Shown: one piece after another, positions 33,434 through 36,728 of the stretch
Numbering within the stretch: position 1 is the stretch's first letter
Layout: each line of letters starts with the position of its first letter
Assembly (NCBI RefSeq): GCF_005405485.1
Contig: NZ_BJED01000005.1
Span: 198,680 to 235,407 of the forward strand
Direction: 5' to 3'
Origin: Enterococcus hulanensis
GTDB lineage: Bacteria > Bacillota > Bacilli > Lactobacillales > Enterococcaceae
DNA: 36,728 bases
The notes under the pieces: model-generated
The model's input: only the letters and a program-made list of their open reading frames with translations
Told to the model about the DNA's origin: nothing
Databases searched by the model: none
Translations under genes and position numbers: made by a program

Positions 33434-35860
33434 ATGCAAAAAAGAATGGATCGAATCTCCATGGCAGCGGGCTATGGGATTTTACTTATTGCTTTATTTT
33501 TAAAAATAATCGGCGGCGAAAGACAGCGGTTCACTTTGATTGAATCATGGGTTCGCGGCTTGCTCAGCGGGAATTTCCTGCACTTTTGGCAAACAGAATT
33601 TGCTTCAGGAATAGGTGTCTTAGTAGGAACCGGGCTCTTCTTGCTGCTGACGTTGATGTACGCCCTTGATGCCGTCCTGCTAACGTTTCATCGACGAGTG
33701 CCATGGCTTGAATCGGTTAAGGCGGCGTGGCTTTATTTTACGATGTTCTTTTACTTTGTATTTATTTCATTTTATTCCAGCAGTATTTGGCTGGTGCTGA
33801 TTCTGATCGTCTGTGCCTTGGAATTTCTGCTGAATCGGTATTTGGAGGATAAGATCGAGCGGGATCGAAAATACGCCGAGTCGCAAAAAATTGAAAAAGC
33901 CTATAACGAAGATCGTAAACGGCGCTTAGGCTTTCCGGGAAAATATTCGCCGGAGTTCCACCAGATCATTCGCAAAAATTTTCGTTTCCATCAAAAGAAT
34001 TATCTGCTGTTAATTTTTGCTAACGCGCTGGTTTTCTTTGCGTTAATGATTCTCTTTTTCACCTATCATGAGTTTAGCGGAACGCACACACAGGACTCGA
34101 TCTTTGATAAGACCGGTCTTTTACGCATCTTTATCGAGTCAGGCGGGGTCCTTTTACTGCTGCTGCTATTATTTCTAACGTTTATGGATAGCTTGTACGT
34201 TGATTTTAAGGCGAAGCATATGGAGTTGTTCATTCAGCTGGGGATTCGCAAAAAGACATTTTTGGCGATGCTATTGGAAGAGTTTAGTTTTTGTGCCTTA
34301 GCGGGAATTTTGATTGGCGGAGTGATCGGTTTAGCGGTTACCAGAGGGTTGCATAGTTTCGGTTGGGCATTGCTGCTGTATATTGGATTGCTGGTTTTGG
34401 CGATGGCTTTTCATCAGGAAAAAATATTGCGCTTGATTCAGTTTAGACCAAGGGAACAAGCCAAACCGGATCAACCGAACCAACGCTGGACACCACTGTT
34501 TTTATTGGTAGGTCTGATTGCGTTAGCGATCACTTTTTGGTGGTTCAACCGGCGAAAATCTGCGGAGACATTATTAGTGGTGGGGACGTTGGTCGCTGCA
34601 TTGTGGGGACTGTTTCTTGGTGGAGGCGGGCTTTATGTTAAACACAAGCGTGGAAAAATCAATCTGCTGCTTTCCCGCAATGATTTGTTTTATCGCTTCC
34701 ACAAGAGTATCAATGTCTTACTGTTAGCGACACTACTGCAAGTATTGGCGATCGGATTCTTTTTGCCGCGCTTAGTAACCTTTCAACAAACCAAAGTCCA
34801 CGATTTATTTCCTTACGAGGCAGTGGCAAAAGTCAAACAGCCGGAAGTTCAGCAAGTGGAAACGACGTTGAATCAGGATAAGGCTTCGTGGAAGAAATAC
34901 CCTTTCTTTCCAGTAACCTCAGTTGACGGTGATCCGGAATGGGAAACTTTTGGAACGGCGCGCCCCATCATGTTCATTCAAGGTCAGCATATCGGAATTT
35001 CTGAAACGACTTATCAGCAGCTTCGTCAGGCGAATGGATTGAAGCGTCAGCCGCTGCATTTAAGAAAAGGACTGTGGCATGTGGTGTATCAACAGGCCAT
35101 CAGTATTCGCGGACAGCCGATTGATTGGGACCCGCAAAGCACACTTCCGCGCTTGCGAATCGGGACACCTTTGGAAAGCTACAATACAAACGATGTCGAT
35201 TTGATTTTTCCGCTGCGCAAGATCAAAAGTCAGGAACGTTTAGTTTTGACGGGCATGTTTCAACGAGGATTGCAGGAGAACATTCTTGTTTTTGCCGATG
35301 AAGAATTTGCGGCGTATGCGAAAAAGGAAAGTCCAAGGCAATTATTCCTGATTAGCGACGATAAAAATAGCGCCGCTTCGTTGAACTTCCTGCAGAAAAA
35401 ATATGCGGATGATAAGCGTTGGGATACGGCGATCGAACCTATATATGAAAAAACACAACGCAAAAACAATGTAATCACGGAAAATTATCTGCAGGTTCTG
35501 CTGCTGATCTTCACTTTAGTCACCTGCATTTTTATGAGTGTTGGGTTATTAGTATCGAAATTTGAAAGTGAACAAGCCAGTTTGGTGTCAAGAAGAAGAC
35601 TGCTGGATCAATTAGGTATGCGAGAGAAGGAGCAGCGAAAGATTTTGAAGCAGCAGGTCGGTCTCTTTACACTGCTGCCGATCGTCGCAGGATTTCTATT
35701 GAGCGTCGGTTTTATTGTCATTATGGGGCTGCTGCGTTTCTTTACGAGACAGGAATGGCTGCAGTTCGCTCGTATTTTCTTCATAGACTACAGTATCTAC
35801 TTGTTAGGCTGGGGAATCATCGCAGTTCTGATCTATCGCAGAATAAAAAAGTGGAGGTAA
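33434..35860 (+). CDS. FtsX-family ABC transporter permease, BceB-like layout
   Basis: An 808-residue membrane protein. About four hydrophobic helices lie in the first 135 residues, then a charged cytoplasmic stretch (DKIERDRKYAESQ), about seven more helices between 185 and 447, an extracellular domain of about 230 residues (roughly 450-680), and three C-terminal helices (about 688-805). FtsX-like permease regions flank the large outer domain. This resembles BceB-type exporters that sense or remove cell-wall-active peptides, but no response regulator or histidine kinase lies next to it, so the substrate is open. The ATG at 33434 follows GAGGAGG; the ATG at 33395 has no good site. Confidence 0.82.
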   Translation: MQKRMDRISMAAGYGILLIALFLKIIGGERQRFTLIESWVRGLLSGNFLHFWQTEFASGIGVLVGTGLFLLLTLMYALDAVLLTFHRRVPWLESVKAAWLYFTMFFYFVFISFYSSSIWLVLILIVCALEFLLNRYLEDKIERDRKYAESQKIEKAYNEDRKRRLGFPGKYSPEFHQIIRKNFRFHQKNYLLLIFANALVFFALMILFFTYHEFSGTHTQDSIFDKTGLLRIFIESGGVLLLLLLLFLTFMDSLYVDFKAKHMELFIQLGIRKKTFLAMLLEEFSFCALAGILIGGVIGLAVTRGLHSFGWALLLYIGLLVLAMAFHQEKILRLIQFRPREQAKPDQPNQRWTPLFLLVGLIALAITFWWFNRRKSAETLLVVGTLVAALWGLFLGGGGLYVKHKRGKINLLLSRNDLFYRFHKSINVLLLATLLQVLAIGFFLPRLVTFQQTKVHDLFPYEAVAKVKQPEVQQVETTLNQDKASWKKYPFFPVTSVDGDPEWETFGTARPIMFIQGQHIGISETTYQQLRQANGLKRQPLHLRKGLWHVVYQQAISIRGQPIDWDPQSTLPRLRIGTPLESYNTNDVDLIFPLRKIKSQERLVLTGMFQRGLQENILVFADEEFAAYAKKESPRQLFLISDDKNSAASLNFLQKKYADDKRWDTAIEPIYEKTQRKNNVITENYLQVLLLIFTLVTCIFMSVGLLVSKFESEQASLVSRRRLLDQLGMREKEQRKILKQQVGLFTLLPIVAGFLLSVGFIVIMGLLRFFTRQEWLQFARIFFIDYSIYLLGWGIIAVLIYRRIKKWR

Positions 35861-35864
35861 GCAA

Positions 35865-36584
35865 ATGGAGCCAATTATCAAAGCCGCGGCTATCACTAAA
35901 AATTATGGGCAGCAAGAAGTACTTAAAGGAATTGATCTGACAATCAGCCGCGGAGATTTCACTTGCATCATGGGACGTTCCGGCTGCGGCAAGACAACGC
36001 TGTTAAAAATTTTAGGATTAATGCATCCGCCAACCACTGGCGAGGTCACATTTGAAGAACGATTAACCCATGAGCTGTTTCCAGATGAGATCTCCGATAT
36101 CCGCAGACAAAAAATCGGTTTTGTCTTTCAAGATTTTAATTTGATGGAAAGCATTACTGTGCGGGAAAATATTCTGCTGCCAGCGATCTTAGACAAACAG
36201 GATACAGGAACGGCAGAAGAACGGATGAAACCATTCTTTCAAATTTTGCGGATCGAACATTTGCTGGATAAGTTGCCGCATGAATTATCCGTAGGGGAAA
36301 AACAGCGGACCGCTATTTGCCGAGCGCTGATGAATGAACCGCAAATTATTTTAGCGGACGAGCCGACTGGAAATTTAGATAGCAACGCAGGGGCTGAGGT
36401 GATTAAGATTTTCCAACGGATCAATCAGGAATTGGGGATCACGATCGTTATGATCACTCACGACAGCAAAGTCGCCCAAGCCGCTAAGGATGTCATCTTC
36501 TTAAAAGACGGGCAAATCTATGATCGTTTAACCAATATCGCCGGCTCAGAAGTCCAGATCGCGGAAAAAATGCTAGAAGTTTAA
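35865..36584 (+). CDS. ABC transporter ATP-binding protein, MacB/LolD/BceA type
   Basis: A 239-residue ATPase partner of the preceding permease; the start is 4 nt after its stop, with GTGGAGG just inside the permease end. Walker A is GRSGCGKTT at 37-45, the Q-loop is FVFQDFNL, the signature is LSVGEKQR (instead of the common LSGGQQQR), Walker B is IILADEPTGNLD and the H-loop is MITHDS. The TGNLDS stretch places it in the MacB/BceA subfamily. A terminator follows, so the operon is these two genes. Confidence 0.92.
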   Translation: MEPIIKAAAITKNYGQQEVLKGIDLTISRGDFTCIMGRSGCGKTTLLKILGLMHPPTTGEVTFEERLTHELFPDEISDIRRQKIGFVFQDFNLMESITVRENILLPAILDKQDTGTAEERMKPFFQILRIEHLLDKLPHELSVGEKQRTAICRALMNEPQIILADEPTGNLDSNAGAEVIKIFQRINQELGITIVMITHDSKVAQAAKDVIFLKDGQIYDRLTNIAGSEVQIAEKMLEV

Positions 36585-36602
36585 ATGGAAGAGACGTAAA
36601 AG

Positions 36603-36631
36603 AAGCGCTCCGAGAGATCGGGCGCTTTTTT
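36603..36631 (+). terminator. Intrinsic terminator after the ABC operon
   Basis: AAGCGCTCCGA (36603-36613) pairs with TCGGGCGCTT (36618-36627) around GAGA with one wobble or mismatch; T residues follow to 36631. Confidence 0.88.
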
Positions 36632-36649
36632 GCTGCAGGTATAACGGGC

Positions 36650-36683
36650 AAAAAAAGAGCTCATCGGTGGGTGGCCGATGAGC
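36650..36683 (-). terminator. Hairpin with minus-strand T tract
   Basis: GCTCATCGG (36659-36667) and CCGATGAGC (36675-36683) are exact complements. Seven A residues (36650-36656) on the plus strand give a T tract on the minus strand after the hairpin. It is terminator-shaped for leftward transcription, but also sits directly before a plus-strand ribosome binding site (AAAGGAG). Confidence 0.55.
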
Positions 36684-36697
36684 AAAGGAGTTAAAAA

Positions 36698-36728
36698 ATG
36701 AAAAAGTGTTAGGGTTGTTTGTTGGTAT
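36698..36728 (+). pseudogene. Start of a probable secreted-protein gene with an early frameshift
   Basis: AAAGGAG (36684-36690) lies 7 nt before ATG at 36698, a normal start. Read as written, the frame is Met-Lys-Lys-Cys-stop. With one more A in the AAAAA run after the ATG, it would read MKKVLGLFVG, the beginning of a typical signal peptide. The gene continues beyond the window, so only the start is visible. Alternatives: a sequencing error in the A run, a real phase-variable or dead gene, or a later GTG start at 36706 with a poorly placed ribosome binding site. Confidence 0.4.

Overview
The window reads as a stretch of chromosome from a low-to-moderate GC lactic-acid Firmicute, most likely an Enterococcus or close relative. 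The evidence is the gene order (dut-radA-yacL-gltX-cysE-cysS-mrnC-rlmB-yacP-sigH-veg, then ispE, adc genes, purR-glmU-prs), the strong AGGAGG ribosome binding sites, the T-box leader, Bacillus-type PurR and Zur sites, and the absence of sporulation genes such as sspF and spoVG that sit in the same places in Bacillus. The species cannot be fixed from this reading. There are no rRNA or tRNA genes, no CRISPR array, no transposase and no prophage; almost everything is housekeeping.

Layout. 1-2036: a modular stem-loop leader and a membrane-anchored glycerophosphodiester phosphodiesterase. 2226-11222: dut-radA, yacL, gltX, a cysteine T-box leader, then a tightly packed set cysE-cysS-mrnC-rlmB-yacP (cysteine synthesis and charging, rRNA maturation, mRNA decay). 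11295-12195: a SigH/ComX-like sigma factor whose ribosome binding site lies inside a terminator-shaped hairpin, and veg. 12224-12664: mscL on the minus strand. 12994-17898: ymfF-ymfH-ymfI-rodZ-pgsA. 18092-22326: cinA, recA with a candidate SOS box, and rny. 22493-25501: mprF convergent with hsp20. 25686-33285: ispE, a Zur-boxed zinc importer (adcA-adcC-adcB), purR with a PurBox pair, glmU and prs. 33434-36584: a two-gene FtsX/BceB-like ABC transporter. The right edge cuts into what looks like a secreted-protein gene whose first codons are frameshifted.

Functional links: PRPP, the effector of PurR, is the product of Prs two genes downstream. MscL, PgsA, MprF and the GDPD enzyme all act on or in the membrane. 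RecA, RadA and CinA handle DNA recombination and uptake-related functions. RNase Y, Mini-III, YacP/Rae1 and RlmB act on RNA.

The most notable non-coding feature is a family of intergenic elements built from units of about 100-110 bp. Each unit has two hairpins with variable but self-complementary arms, separated by conserved linkers (about GGTATGCGTnATGAGAATC and CATTATTACGAATTAGGATG). Clear copies or arrays lie at 1-220, 7146-7520, 16276-16405, 25508-25560 (minus) and 30424-30840; degenerate relatives lie at 2136-2215, 12806-12985 and 29398-29480. Every copy points towards the next gene and most end on its Shine-Dalgarno sequence, so they are 5' leader elements as well as repeats. Their design resembles the modular EFAR repeats reported for Enterococcus faecalis; whether they belong to that family could not be tested here.
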